A stretch of DNA of 64,000 bases from Bacillota bacterium (lineage in GTDB: Bacteria > Bacillota > Clostridia > Lachnospirales > Lachnospiraceae): contig CABJAN010000007.1 of assembly GCA_902363515.1 (NCBI GenBank), positions 62,001 through 126,000 on the forward strand, written 5' to 3'. Of this stretch, positions 17,540 through 26,059 are shown piece after piece. The position numbers were made by a program, and so were the translations under genes. The notes below the pieces were generated by a model. That model searched no databases, was not told the origin of the DNA, and saw only the letters and a list, made by a program, of their open reading frames with translations. Numbering within the stretch: position 1 is the stretch's first letter; every line of letters starts with the position of its first letter.

Positions 17540-18010
17540 CTACAAAATCGTCTCCATCCCCACTTTCTGTGGTTTCAAGCCGCAGGATTCGTAGAACTTC
17601 TGTGCGCTTTCATTACAGCTCCACACATTCAGAGTCACATTATAACAACCTTCTGCTTTTGCAAATTTCAGCACTTCCTCATAAAGGGTTTTCCCGATAT
17701 GTTGTCCTCTTAGCGCTTCATCCACACATAAATCATCAATATACAAGGTTTTGATGTCTGTCATAATATTGTGATTCAAAAACTGCTTGAAAATGCAAAA
17801 GGCATATCCAAGAACCTTATTCTTCTCATCCACTGCCACAAAAACAGGCCTGTTATCGTCCTGAATAATTTCCGCTAATTGTGCGTCTGTATATTTTTTC
17901 TGTCCATACTGAAATAAATCTGGTCTGCCCCTGTGATGAACCAGGCATACTTGCATTAAAAGTTCATTAATCCGTTCCATATCCTGTTGCTGTGCCCTGC
18001 GTATTACCAT
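17540..18010 (-). CDS. GNAT family N-acetyltransferase
   Basis: A 156-residue complete GNAT domain. The acetyl-CoA-binding motif is RGQHIGKTLYEEVLKFAKAEG, preceded by the beta-4 strand TLYIDDLCVDEA, with the C-terminal NESAQKFYESCGLKPQKV. It acetylates an unknown amine. Its stop lies two bases from the stop of the convergent GNAT gene, and no terminator fits between them. Confidence 0.87.
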   Translation of the reverse strand: MVIRRAQQQDMERINELLMQVCLVHHRGRPDLFQYGQKKYTDAQLAEIIQDDNRPVFVAVDEKNKVLGYAFCIFKQFLNHNIMTDIKTLYIDDLCVDEALRGQHIGKTLYEEVLKFAKAEGCYNVTLNVWSCNESAQKFYESCGLKPQKVGMETIL

Positions 18011-18053
18011 GATTTTCTATCCTCCTCTTACCTTTTTCAAATCTCTGATGATA

Positions 18054-18088
18054 AAAATGGGGCTGCTTCATAGCGCAGCCCCGTTTTT
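18054..18088. terminator. Terminator of fba
   Basis: A perfect 8-bp stem, GGGGCTGC (18059-18066) with GCAGCCCC (18075-18082), is flanked by AAAAA on the left and GTTTTT on the right, so it can act in both directions. Confidence 0.85.
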
Positions 18089-18100
18089 GTCTTTCTTTTT

Positions 18101-18970
18101 TTATTCAAATGCTTTTCCAACAGAACCGAAGAGTTCCATTTTTTCTTTGATTGTAGCGCAGATTGCGTCAAATCCTGGTTTTAATAATTTACGTGGGTCA
18201 TATCCTTTGCCCTCGTTGTCTTTTCCGGCTTCAATGTATTCACGTGTAGCTGCAGCGAAAGATAACTGGCATTCTGTATTTACATTGATTTTGGATACGC
18301 CTAAATCAATGGCTTTTTTAATCATGTCTGCAGGGATTCCTGTACCGCCGTGAAGAACTAATGGCATTTCACCTGTTAATTTCTGGATGTTGTCCAGAAC
18401 GTCAAAGCGAAGTCCGCCCCAGTTTTCAGGATATTTTCCATGAATGTTTCCGATACCTGCTGCCAGCATATCAACGCCTAAGTCAGCAATCATCTTGCAT
18501 TCCTTTGGATCTGCACATTCGCCCATACCTACAACACCGTCTTCTTCTCCGCCAATAGAACCAACTTCAGCTTCCAGAGAAAGTCCAAGACCTTTGCACA
18601 CACCCGCTAATTCTCTTGTTTTTGCAACGTTCTCTTCGATTGGATAATGAGAACCATCGAACATAATAGATGAGAAACCAGCTTTGATGCATTTGTAGCA
18701 TCCGTCATATGTACCGTGGTCTAAGTGAAGAGCAACCGGAACGGTAATGTTTAATTCCTCAATCATAGCTTTTACCATATCTGCAACGGTTTTAAATCCG
18801 CACATATATTTTCCTGCACCTTCAGAAACACCTAAGATAATTGGGGATTTGCATTCTTCTGCTGTAAGCAGGGCTGCTTTTGTCCACTCCATATTATTGA
18901 TATTGAACTGACCTACTGCATAATGTCCTGCTTTTGCTTTTTTTAACATTTCTGCTGCTGATACTAACAT
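18101..18970 (-). CDS. fba: Class II fructose-1,6-bisphosphate aldolase
   Basis: A 289-residue zinc-dependent aldolase when started at the ATG at 18970, which has GGAGG 8 bases upstream; an in-frame ATG at 19003 lies inside the promoter. Zn-binding and catalytic segments are ALHLDHGTYDGCYKCIKAGFSSIMFDGSHYP, EAEVGSIGGEEDG and LVLHGGTGIP. It splits fructose bisphosphate to DHAP and glyceraldehyde 3-phosphate. It is transcribed divergently from the phosphofructokinase, so two successive glycolytic steps share one intergenic control region. Confidence 0.95.
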   Translation of the reverse strand: MLVSAAEMLKKAKAGHYAVGQFNINNMEWTKAALLTAEECKSPIILGVSEGAGKYMCGFKTVADMVKAMIEELNITVPVALHLDHGTYDGCYKCIKAGFSSIMFDGSHYPIEENVAKTRELAGVCKGLGLSLEAEVGSIGGEEDGVVGMGECADPKECKMIADLGVDMLAAGIGNIHGKYPENWGGLRFDVLDNIQKLTGEMPLVLHGGTGIPADMIKKAIDLGVSKINVNTECQLSFAAATREYIEAGKDNEGKGYDPRKLLKPGFDAICATIKEKMELFGSVGKAFE

Positions 18971-19001
18971 AATAATGACCTCCAATTTAAAGTTTACATT
19001 C

Positions 19002-19029
19002 ATTATAACACATTTTCTGTGCCAGGCAA
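19002..19029 (-). promoter_or_regulatory. Promoter of fba
   Basis: TTGCCT (19024-19029) and a perfect TATAAT (19002-19007) are 16 bases apart on the minus strand. Confidence 0.7.
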
Positions 19030-19102
19030 GTATTTCTTAATGCAATTCCTACAATTTCATGGTAGAATAAAGAGCAAGAATATGATTCAAGAAAGGAATA
19101 CA

Positions 19103-20335
19103 GTGATTTCTATGAGTATGAATAATTTAATTGTAGGCCAGTCCGGCGGACCAACCGCAGTCATTAACAGCAGTTTATATGGCGTTGTATCAGAAGGATT
19201 GCGCCAGCCTTCTATTGGTACTGTATATGGTATGGTAAATGGCATTGAAGGTTTTCTGGCAGGACGTGTTCTTAGTTTTGAAGAAGCCCTTCCGGGACAG
19301 GAATTAGAAAAATTAAAAACCACTCCAGGCGCTTATCTTGGCTCCTGCCGCTATAAGCTTCCGGAAAATCTGGAGGATCCTGTATATCCCCTCCTTTTCC
19401 AGAAGTTTGAAGATCTGGGCATTGGATATTTCTTCTATATCGGCGGAAATGATTCCATGGATACTGTAAGTAAATTATCAAGATATGCAGAAAAAACCGG
19501 AAGTTCTATCCGTATTATCGGAGAACCCAAAACCATTGACAATGACCTGGTTCTCACAGACCATACACCTGGTTTCGGAAGCGCTGCCAGATATGTGGCA
19601 TCTACAGTAAGAGAAATTGTCATTGATGCCAATGTATATGAAACAAAATCTGTAACTATTGTGGAAATTATGGGACGTCATGCAGGATGGCTTACTGCTG
19701 CCAGCGCACTTGCCAGAAAACACGTTGGGGATAATCCTCTGCTGATTTATCTTCCGGAAACAGATTTTGACCAGGAAGCTTTCCTTGCAAAAGTGGAAAC
19801 CTGCTTTGAAAAAAATCCAAATGTCATTGTCTGTGTATCTGAGGGAATCCATGATCAGGAAGGTACTTTTATCTGTGAGTATGATAATAGTGTAGGAACC
19901 GACACCTTTGGTCACAAAATGCTGGCTGGCTGCGGCAAATACCTGGAAAATCTGGTGAGAAATCGTCTTGGTGTAAAAGCCCGCTCTGTTGAATTAAACG
20001 TAAGCCAGCGCTGCTCTGCTTCCATGATGTCAGCCACAGACCAGAGGGAAGCTGTGATGGCAGGAGAATTTGGTGTAAGAGCTGCCTTAAAAGGTGAAAC
20101 AGGTAAAATGGTTTCCTATGTAAGAACCTCCAATCTTCCTTACCGCATGACTCTTGGGCTGGAAGATGTAAATGCAATCTGCAACCAGGAGAAAACGGTT
20201 CCTCTGGAATGGATTTCCGAAGATGCTTCTGATGTAACAGAAAAATTCTTTGCTTATGCCCTTCCACTGATTCAGGGCAGTGTGGAAATTCCTCTGGGAA
20301 CAGACGGACTTCCCGTATTTGCATCCAGAAAATAA
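19103..20335 (+). CDS. pfp: Pyrophosphate-dependent phosphofructokinase
   Basis: About 410 residues with the PFK fold. NLIVGQSGGPTAVIN forms the phosphate-binding loop. Two residues indicate pyrophosphate as phosphoryl donor: the Asp of GGNDS (Gly in ATP enzymes) and the Lys of EPKTIDNDL (Gly in ATP enzymes). The substrate segment is IVEIMGRHAGWLTAA. GTG at 19103 is chosen because AAAGGA ends 5 bases upstream; ATG at 19112 or 19118 is possible. It phosphorylates fructose 6-phosphate reversibly. It is divergent from fba, and a weak -10 TAGAAT lies at 19063. Confidence 0.9.
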   Translation: MISMSMNNLIVGQSGGPTAVINSSLYGVVSEGLRQPSIGTVYGMVNGIEGFLAGRVLSFEEALPGQELEKLKTTPGAYLGSCRYKLPENLEDPVYPLLFQKFEDLGIGYFFYIGGNDSMDTVSKLSRYAEKTGSSIRIIGEPKTIDNDLVLTDHTPGFGSAARYVASTVREIVIDANVYETKSVTIVEIMGRHAGWLTAASALARKHVGDNPLLIYLPETDFDQEAFLAKVETCFEKNPNVIVCVSEGIHDQEGTFICEYDNSVGTDTFGHKMLAGCGKYLENLVRNRLGVKARSVELNVSQRCSASMMSATDQREAVMAGEFGVRAALKGETGKMVSYVRTSNLPYRMTLGLEDVNAICNQEKTVPLEWISEDASDVTEKFFAYALPLIQGSVEIPLGTDGLPVFASRK

Positions 20336-20340
20336 TATTT

Positions 20341-20394
20341 AAAAAGCATGAGTGCTTTGCCCGTTTTTCTTCTGGCATAGCATTCATGCTTTTT
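20341..20394. terminator. Bidirectional terminator between pfp and the RND gene
   Basis: AAAAAGCATGA (20341-20351) pairs with TCATGCTTTTT (20384-20394), and the stem continues through a wobble to TGCT/AGCA, giving about 16 pairs. Convergent genes flank it. Confidence 0.8.
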
Positions 20395-20403
20395 CTACAT
20401 TTT

Positions 20404-23400
20404 TTATTCTTTATCCTCTAACCGTTTTTCATCTTTCTGATAACTCTTATGATTTAAAATATCATAGATACATGGTACTACGAACAAGGTCAGAAGGGTT
20501 CCGTAAAGGAGTCCTCCGATGGTAACAATAGCCATTGGCTGTACCATATCGCCTCCCATGCCAAGTCCCATAGCCATGGTAACCAGACCCAGCACTGTGG
20601 TCAGGGCTGTCATAATAATGGGGCGCAGGCGGTCTTTTCCAGCCTTGGCAATGGCTGCATATTTCTCCATACCTTCTTTTCGCATCTGATTAATATAATC
20701 TACCAGCACGATTCCGTTATTTACAATAATGCCAGAAAGCATGACAAAACCAATCATGGCAATAATGCTGACAGGCTTTCCGGTCAGCAAAAGTCCCAGA
20801 AATCCTCCGGTAAACGCCAGGGGAATGGTAAACATGATAATAAATGGTGACAGCAGGGACTGGAACTGAGCTACCATAATCAAATACATAAATACCAGCG
20901 CCAATACCAGCATAAGCATGAGCTGTCCCATAGCTTCGTTGATAGTTTCATCCTCTCCTGTCATCTGTCCACGATAGCCTTCCGGCATATGGTAATCATC
21001 CAGCATCTTCTGAACCTTCTGGCTTACCAGACCAATATTATAGCCAGTGGCAATTTCTGCGGACACAGACACATAGCGGCTCTGGTCTTCCCTTGTAATC
21101 GCCTGGGGCGTAAAGGAATCTTTAAATTCCGCAAGCTCTCCTACCAGAACCTCTCCCTTTTTGCCTTCGCTGTCTGTATATTCCACTGGGATTTTTCCAA
21201 TGGATTCTCTTGTCATGGTTTCTTTTGCATCGCTCTCTACATAAACCTCATAGTCCTTAGCTGCTGTAGAAATAGTGGTTGCAGATGCTGCCTCTGCCAG
21301 TTCTTTATTAATAGCCTGGAACACCTGTGCTACCGTAAGATTATATTCCATGGCTTTTTCTTTATTTACAATGACTTCATACTCAGCATCTGCATCCTCC
21401 AGGCCATCACTGACATTCTGGGTTCCTTTGATGCCCTCCAGTTTCTTTGCCAGATCTTTTGCAATGCTCTGCAGCTCATCCAATTCTTTTCCACTGATTT
21501 GAATATTGATGCCGCTGCCTCCCAGGGCGCTCATGTCCATGGAGTCCGTAGAAATCTGGATTTCACAGTCTTTCACGTCCTTCGTGCGTTTTTTGATTTC
21601 TTTTTCCAGTTGGGCATTGTTCAGTGTTTTTTCCTCTTTCAGCACCAGATACATGGTGACTGTATTGGTATTACTTTCTCCCGACATCATAGAGGAACCG
21701 GAAGCCATAGCACCTATGGATTCAATATCTTTGATATCTGAAATCTTCTCCATCACTTCATTGGATTTGGCTGCTGTCTCTTCCAGAGGGATTCCCTTTT
21801 CTGTGGTAATGGTCATGGTCACCTGGGTGCTTTCCATGGATGGGAAAAATTCTGTTCCTTTGCTGATGGAAAGAACAGCGCTTAAAAGGAACAAGCCTAA
21901 AGCTCCCAAAAGTACCCAGGTTTTATGATGCAGCGCTTTTAAAATGAGCTGACTGTAGCCTTCCTGTAGTTTATCCAGGAATCTGGACTGCTTTTCTTCT
22001 GTTTTCTGCAGCAGTCCTGCAGACATCATGGGCACCACAGTCAGCGCCACAAGCAGGCTTGCTGCCAGAGAGTAAGCAATAGTCAGTCCCATCTCCACAA
22101 AAAGCTGCCTGGTAATCCCCTCTGTAAAGACAATGGGAGCAAACACACAGACCGTTGTGAGGGTGGAAGAAGTAATGGCTCCTGCCACCTGCTTTGCGCC
22201 TTCAATAGCCGCTTTTCTGGCCGGAACACCTTCATTACGCATACGGTAAATATTTTCAATTACAACAATGGAGTTATCTACCAGCATTCCCACCCCAAGA
22301 GCCAGGCCGGAAAGGGAAATAATGTTTAAGGTAACCCCTGAAAAATACATCATGACCAGCGCTGCTACAACGCTAATAGGAATGGAGCAGGCAATCACAA
22401 AGGTGGGACGGACACTTCGAAGAAATACAAACAGGATGAGAACAGCCAGAATGCCTCCGTAAATCATGTTCTGCATAACCGATTGAATTACCATGTCAAT
22501 ATAAATCCCCTGATCCATCAACGTTGTAAAATGCAGTCCCTTTTCTTCTTGTTCCAGGCTCTCCATACGGTCTAAAATTTTGTCTGTTACCTCTCCTGTG
22601 GAATATCCGGTCTGCTTCTCAATGGTGAGCATAACCCCGGGATTGCCATTAATAACTGCATAAACTTCAGAGGAATCATCCGTCACCTGAATCTCTGCTA
22701 CATCAGAAAGCTTAATGGGATCCAGACCTTCCAGCCCTAAATCCAGAATCACCAGGTCTTTTAACGTATCTACATCCTGAACCTTTTCTCCCACCCGGAC
22801 CAGATAATCTTCTTTGTCTTCCTGGACATAGCCTGCAGGCATTGCAAAGTTTTCTGCTGCCAGAATTCCTTTAATCATGTCCTGTGTAAGAATAGTATGT
22901 AAATCTGTCTGTTCCTGAATCTGTTCCTTTGCTGCATCTAATTGTTCTTTTCCCGCATCAATCTGGCTTTGCGCTGCCTGCATCTGGGAGGTGCTTACTT
23001 CTATTTTCGCTGCTGCAGAGCTCATCTGTACTGCTGCTAAAATCTTCTGGGTCTCCAGTTGCACTTCTGCTGCAGACATCTGGCTTTTTCCGGATTCCAG
23101 TTGTTCTCTGGCCTGATTAAGTTTCTCTTTTCCCTGGGTAATCTGAGCCAGTCCCGCATCTAGCTGAGCCTGGGCCTGGGCAATTTGAGAAAGCCCGCTG
23201 TTTGCCTCTTCAATTCCCTTATTAATTACCTCGATATCCATAAGCGCAAGACCTTCATTTAAGGTTTGCAGTTGGGCCTGGGCTTCTGTTTTTGCCATGT
23301 TGAGACTGTCTAACTGGGCGTTCATTTTCCCAATGGCATTTTGCAGCTCCTGCTGCTCCTCCGGCGTCTGTGCCTGTTCCAACTGGCTTTCTAACTGGGC

Positions 23401-24411
23401 AATGCTTTCTGTTGCTGTGGCAATCTGAGTTTCCAACTGTGCAATGGTGTTTTCCAGTTCCTGCTTCCCTGCTGCAGCCTGATAATATTCATTTTTGGCT
23501 GCTGTCAGTTCTTTTAACATGGCTTCTATTGGAGCTCTGGAGGCAGTCAGTACCTCTCCCTGTTTCTCCAGTTCTGCCTGTTTTTCTTCCAGAGTCTGAA
23601 GCTGGGCAGAAATTTCCTGTAATCCTGCCTGCATTTGTTCCTTTGCCTGACTTAACTGGGCGCTTCCCTGTCCAATCTGCCCTGCCGCAGCCTGCTGTCC
23701 GCTCTCCAACTGCTGCCTGCCGCTTTCTAACTGCGCCTGGCCTTCTTCCAACTGTTTCTGGGCATCCTGAAGTTTCTGCTCTTCTCCTGCAAATTTTCCA
23801 TTGATGGCATCTTGTACCTTTTGGTTTACCCCATCAATTTTATCTTGCTGAAGTTCCACACGAATCTGTTCTGTTACGCCACCGGAAACGCTGACTCTTG
23901 CCACCCCGGCAATGCTTTCCATTTCCTGCAGAATATGATTCTCCACATAATCTGTGGTCTGGGGCGCAGTAAGACCATCCATATCCACTGCCGCTACAAA
24001 AACAGGCAGCATATCTGGATTTAATTTCATAATCATGGGATTTCCAACGCTTTCATCCCAGTATCCCTTTATCTGATCCAGATTTTCCCGCATCTCCAGT
24101 GTAACGGAATCCATATTTGCATCTTCGGAAAATTCCAGAATAACAACCGAAGCATTCTCACTGGAAACAGAGCTTACATTCGTAATATTGCTTACTGTAG
24201 CCATACTTTGTTCAATGGGTCTGGTAACCGTCTGTTCTACGGTCTCAGGACTTGCTCCCGGGTAGGTGGTCATAACCATGGCATAGGGCATATCCATACT
24301 TGGCAGCAAATCTGTGTTCATTTTTGTGAAGGATACCACTCCCAAAATCAGCACAAGAACCACTGCCACCACCACGGTGTACGGTTTTTTTACACTATAA
24401 CGCGATAACAT
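20404..24411 (-). CDS. RND efflux permease with large coiled-coil insertion
   Basis: A 1335-residue HAE1/AcrB-type pump, about 270 residues longer than Gram-positive relatives such as SwrC. The N-terminal helix is followed by TTYPGASPETVEQTVTRPIE. The central membrane block includes LVDNSIVVIENIYRMRNEG (residues 700-730), and the C-terminal one TGKPVSIIAMIGFVMLSGIIVNNGIVLVDYINQMRKEG. Residues about 200-505 are a Gln/Glu/Leu/Ala-rich coiled coil with QLxxGxxQLxxA repeats inserted in the first extracytoplasmic loop. No adaptor or outer-membrane gene is adjacent. It probably exports lipophilic compounds or lipids. Confidence 0.92.
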   Translation of the reverse strand: MLSRYSVKKPYTVVVAVVLVLILGVVSFTKMNTDLLPSMDMPYAMVMTTYPGASPETVEQTVTRPIEQSMATVSNITNVSSVSSENASVVILEFSEDANMDSVTLEMRENLDQIKGYWDESVGNPMIMKLNPDMLPVFVAAVDMDGLTAPQTTDYVENHILQEMESIAGVARVSVSGGVTEQIRVELQQDKIDGVNQKVQDAINGKFAGEEQKLQDAQKQLEEGQAQLESGRQQLESGQQAAAGQIGQGSAQLSQAKEQMQAGLQEISAQLQTLEEKQAELEKQGEVLTASRAPIEAMLKELTAAKNEYYQAAAGKQELENTIAQLETQIATATESIAQLESQLEQAQTPEEQQELQNAIGKMNAQLDSLNMAKTEAQAQLQTLNEGLALMDIEVINKGIEEANSGLSQIAQAQAQLDAGLAQITQGKEKLNQAREQLESGKSQMSAAEVQLETQKILAAVQMSSAAAKIEVSTSQMQAAQSQIDAGKEQLDAAKEQIQEQTDLHTILTQDMIKGILAAENFAMPAGYVQEDKEDYLVRVGEKVQDVDTLKDLVILDLGLEGLDPIKLSDVAEIQVTDDSSEVYAVINGNPGVMLTIEKQTGYSTGEVTDKILDRMESLEQEEKGLHFTTLMDQGIYIDMVIQSVMQNMIYGGILAVLILFVFLRSVRPTFVIACSIPISVVAALVMMYFSGVTLNIISLSGLALGVGMLVDNSIVVIENIYRMRNEGVPARKAAIEGAKQVAGAITSSTLTTVCVFAPIVFTEGITRQLFVEMGLTIAYSLAASLLVALTVVPMMSAGLLQKTEEKQSRFLDKLQEGYSQLILKALHHKTWVLLGALGLFLLSAVLSISKGTEFFPSMESTQVTMTITTEKGIPLEETAAKSNEVMEKISDIKDIESIGAMASGSSMMSGESNTNTVTMYLVLKEEKTLNNAQLEKEIKKRTKDVKDCEIQISTDSMDMSALGGSGINIQISGKELDELQSIAKDLAKKLEGIKGTQNVSDGLEDADAEYEVIVNKEKAMEYNLTVAQVFQAINKELAEAASATTISTAAKDYEVYVESDAKETMTRESIGKIPVEYTDSEGKKGEVLVGELAEFKDSFTPQAITREDQSRYVSVSAEIATGYNIGLVSQKVQKMLDDYHMPEGYRGQMTGEDETINEAMGQLMLMLVLALVFMYLIMVAQFQSLLSPFIIMFTIPLAFTGGFLGLLLTGKPVSIIAMIGFVMLSGIIVNNGIVLVDYINQMRKEGMEKYAAIAKAGKDRLRPIIMTALTTVLGLVTMAMGLGMGGDMVQPMAIVTIGGLLYGTLLTLFVVPCIYDILNHKSYQKDEKRLEDKE

Positions 24412-24440
24412 ATTGTGTCCTCCTATTTAGTTCTGAAAAA

Positions 24441-24469
24441 ATTATAATAATTCTAAAATTTGAAGTCAA
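24441..24469 (-). promoter_or_regulatory. Promoter of the RND gene
   Basis: TTGACT (24464-24469) and TATAAT (24441-24446) are 17 bases apart on the minus strand. GGAGGA precedes the ATG. Confidence 0.8.
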
Positions 24470-24482
24470 TCCATTTCCTCAC

Positions 24483-24498
24483 AAATACAGTTGTATTT
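24483..24498. promoter_or_regulatory. Inverted repeat between the divergent RND and AIM24 promoters
   Basis: AAATACA (24483-24489) and TGTATTT (24492-24498) are perfect 7-bp arms around a 2-base centre. The site covers the AIM24 -35 hexamer and lies just upstream of the RND -35, so one repressor could control both genes. Confidence 0.45.
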
Positions 24499-24519
24499 TT
24501 TCATGCCTTTTTGTATAAT
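24491..24519 (+). promoter_or_regulatory. Promoter of the AIM24 gene
   Basis: TTGTAT (24491-24496) and TATAAT (24514-24519) are 17 bases apart. Confidence 0.75.
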
Positions 24520-24563
24520 CAGTACATATGATAGATTTCAGGAGAAATGAAAGGGGGATTTTC

Positions 24564-25322
24564 ATGTTTCATATTTCAAATTTTACCAGCAACGATGACA
24601 TTCAGGTGCTTTCCAAGCTGGGGCCTTTTACGGTGATTGAATACCTTAGAGATTTAAGTGTTACACCTTCGGATGCACAGACCGCCTATTTCTGTAATGC
24701 CATGAATGTGCGGAAGCGTCAGGTAATCTGTGACACCAGCAAAGCCAACGTTACGGTTCAGGCAGGAGCCATGCAGTGGATGGTGGGCAATGTACATGCC
24801 ACTACCGGTTTAAAAGGTGTTGGGGACTTATTCGGCAAGGCAGTTCGCGGAAAGGTTACCGGAGAGTCGGCAATCAAGCCAGAATATACAGGAGAGGGAA
24901 TCCTGGTTTTAGAACCAACCTACAAGCATCTGCTCCTTCTGGATTTAGAAGACTGGAATGGCTCCATTGTCTTAGATGACGGTCTGTTTCTGGCCTGTGA
25001 TTCCAGCCTCAAACACAAAGCGGTCATGCGTTCCAATCTTTCTTCTGCTGTTGCCGGAAATGAAGGTCTCTTTAACCTGGGTATTGTGGGAAATGGTGTG
25101 GTCTGCCTGGAATCTCCCTGTCCCAAAGAAGAGCTGGTGGAAATTTCCCTGCAGGATGATGTGTTAAAGATAGATGGCAATATGGCTATTGCCTGGAGCG
25201 GAAGTCTGGACTTTACCGTAGAACGCTCCGGCAAAACACTCATTGGTTCTGCCGCCTCTGGAGAAGGTCTGGTAAATGTTTACCGCGGAACCGGAAAGGT
25301 ACTTCTGGCTCCGGTTTTATAA
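24564..25322 (+). CDS. AIM24 family protein
   Basis: A 252-residue protein rich in beta strands. The central TVQAGAMQWMVGNVHATTGLKGVGDLFGKAVRGKVTGES and the end TLIGSAASGEGLVNVYRGTGKVLLAP are typical of the AIM24/TRAP-like fold. Bacterial members have no settled function; some are linked to envelope stress. The ATG at 24564 has AGGGGGA 6 bases upstream, whereas the in-frame ATG at 24528 has no good site. It is divergent from the RND pump and shares a palindromic control site with it. Confidence 0.85.
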   Translation: MFHISNFTSNDDIQVLSKLGPFTVIEYLRDLSVTPSDAQTAYFCNAMNVRKRQVICDTSKANVTVQAGAMQWMVGNVHATTGLKGVGDLFGKAVRGKVTGESAIKPEYTGEGILVLEPTYKHLLLLDLEDWNGSIVLDDGLFLACDSSLKHKAVMRSNLSSAVAGNEGLFNLGIVGNGVVCLESPCPKEELVEISLQDDVLKIDGNMAIAWSGSLDFTVERSGKTLIGSAASGEGLVNVYRGTGKVLLAPVL

Positions 25323-25333
25323 GATTTGGTATA

Positions 25334-25370
25334 AAAAGTAGAGTAGGCCATATGGCGCTACTCTACTTTT
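25334..25370. terminator. Bidirectional terminator
   Basis: AAAAGTAGAGTAG (25334-25346) pairs perfectly with CTACTCTACTTTT (25358-25370). The right arm contains the last codons and the stop of the convergent response-regulator gene. Confidence 0.85.
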
Positions 25371-26059
25371 AACATACGGTATCCTACCCCGATATGGGTC
25401 TGAATATACTGAGGCGCATTGGGCTGTTTCTCTATTTTCTTCCTGAGTGTTGCCATGAACACTCTCAGAGATGCCACATCATTGTCCCAACTGCTGCCCC
25501 ATATTTTCTGTGTAATAAACGTATGGGTCAAAACCTTTCCCACATTTTTGGACAGAAGACTTAACAACTTATATTCTATGGGCGTCAAGTGAAGTTCTTC
25601 CCCATCCAGATAAGCACATCCTGCTGCATAATCAATCCTGAGACTTCCATTTTGGAAAATAGCAGACTCTATCTGTACCTCTCCCTGCATCATGGCTAAC
25701 CTCCTCTGCGTTACCCGCAGTCTTGCCAGCAGTTCTTCTACGGAAAAGGGTTTTGTCAGATAATCATCTGCGCCTGCATCCAACGCGTCAATTTTATCTG
25801 TATCCTCACTTCTGGCACTGATTACAATAATCGGCATATTGGACCAGGTCCGCACCTTTTTGATGACTTCTATTCCATCCATATCCGGCAGCCCCAAATC
25901 CAGCAGCATAATGTCCGGATTGTGAGAAGAAGCCTCCACAATGGCAGTTTCCCCGCTTGGCGCTGTAAGGTATCGGTAATCATGGGTTTTCAAGGTGGTT
26001 GTAATAAGATTTCTCACCGGCGCGTCATCTTCTACTACTAAAATCAGATTTTTATTCAT
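25358..26059 (-). CDS. KdpE-like response regulator (OmpR family)
   Basis: A 233-residue receiver plus winged-helix protein. The acidic pocket is VVEDD, the phosphoacceptor is Asp54 in DIMLLDLGLPDMDG, and KPF holds the conserved Lys. The DNA-binding domain contains LTPIEYKLLSLLSKNVGKVLTHTFI. The ATG at 26059 is used; upstream codons lie inside the kinase gene. It overlaps that gene by 8 bases. It resembles KdpE, but no kdpFABC is present, and the neighbouring potassium genes trkH and trkA are the obvious targets. Confidence 0.9.
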   Translation of the reverse strand: MNKNLILVVEDDAPVRNLITTTLKTHDYRYLTAPSGETAIVEASSHNPDIMLLDLGLPDMDGIEVIKKVRTWSNMPIIVISARSEDTDKIDALDAGADDYLTKPFSVEELLARLRVTQRRLAMMQGEVQIESAIFQNGSLRIDYAAGCAYLDGEELHLTPIEYKLLSLLSKNVGKVLTHTFITQKIWGSSWDNDVASLRVFMATLRKKIEKQPNAPQYIQTHIGVGYRMLKVE

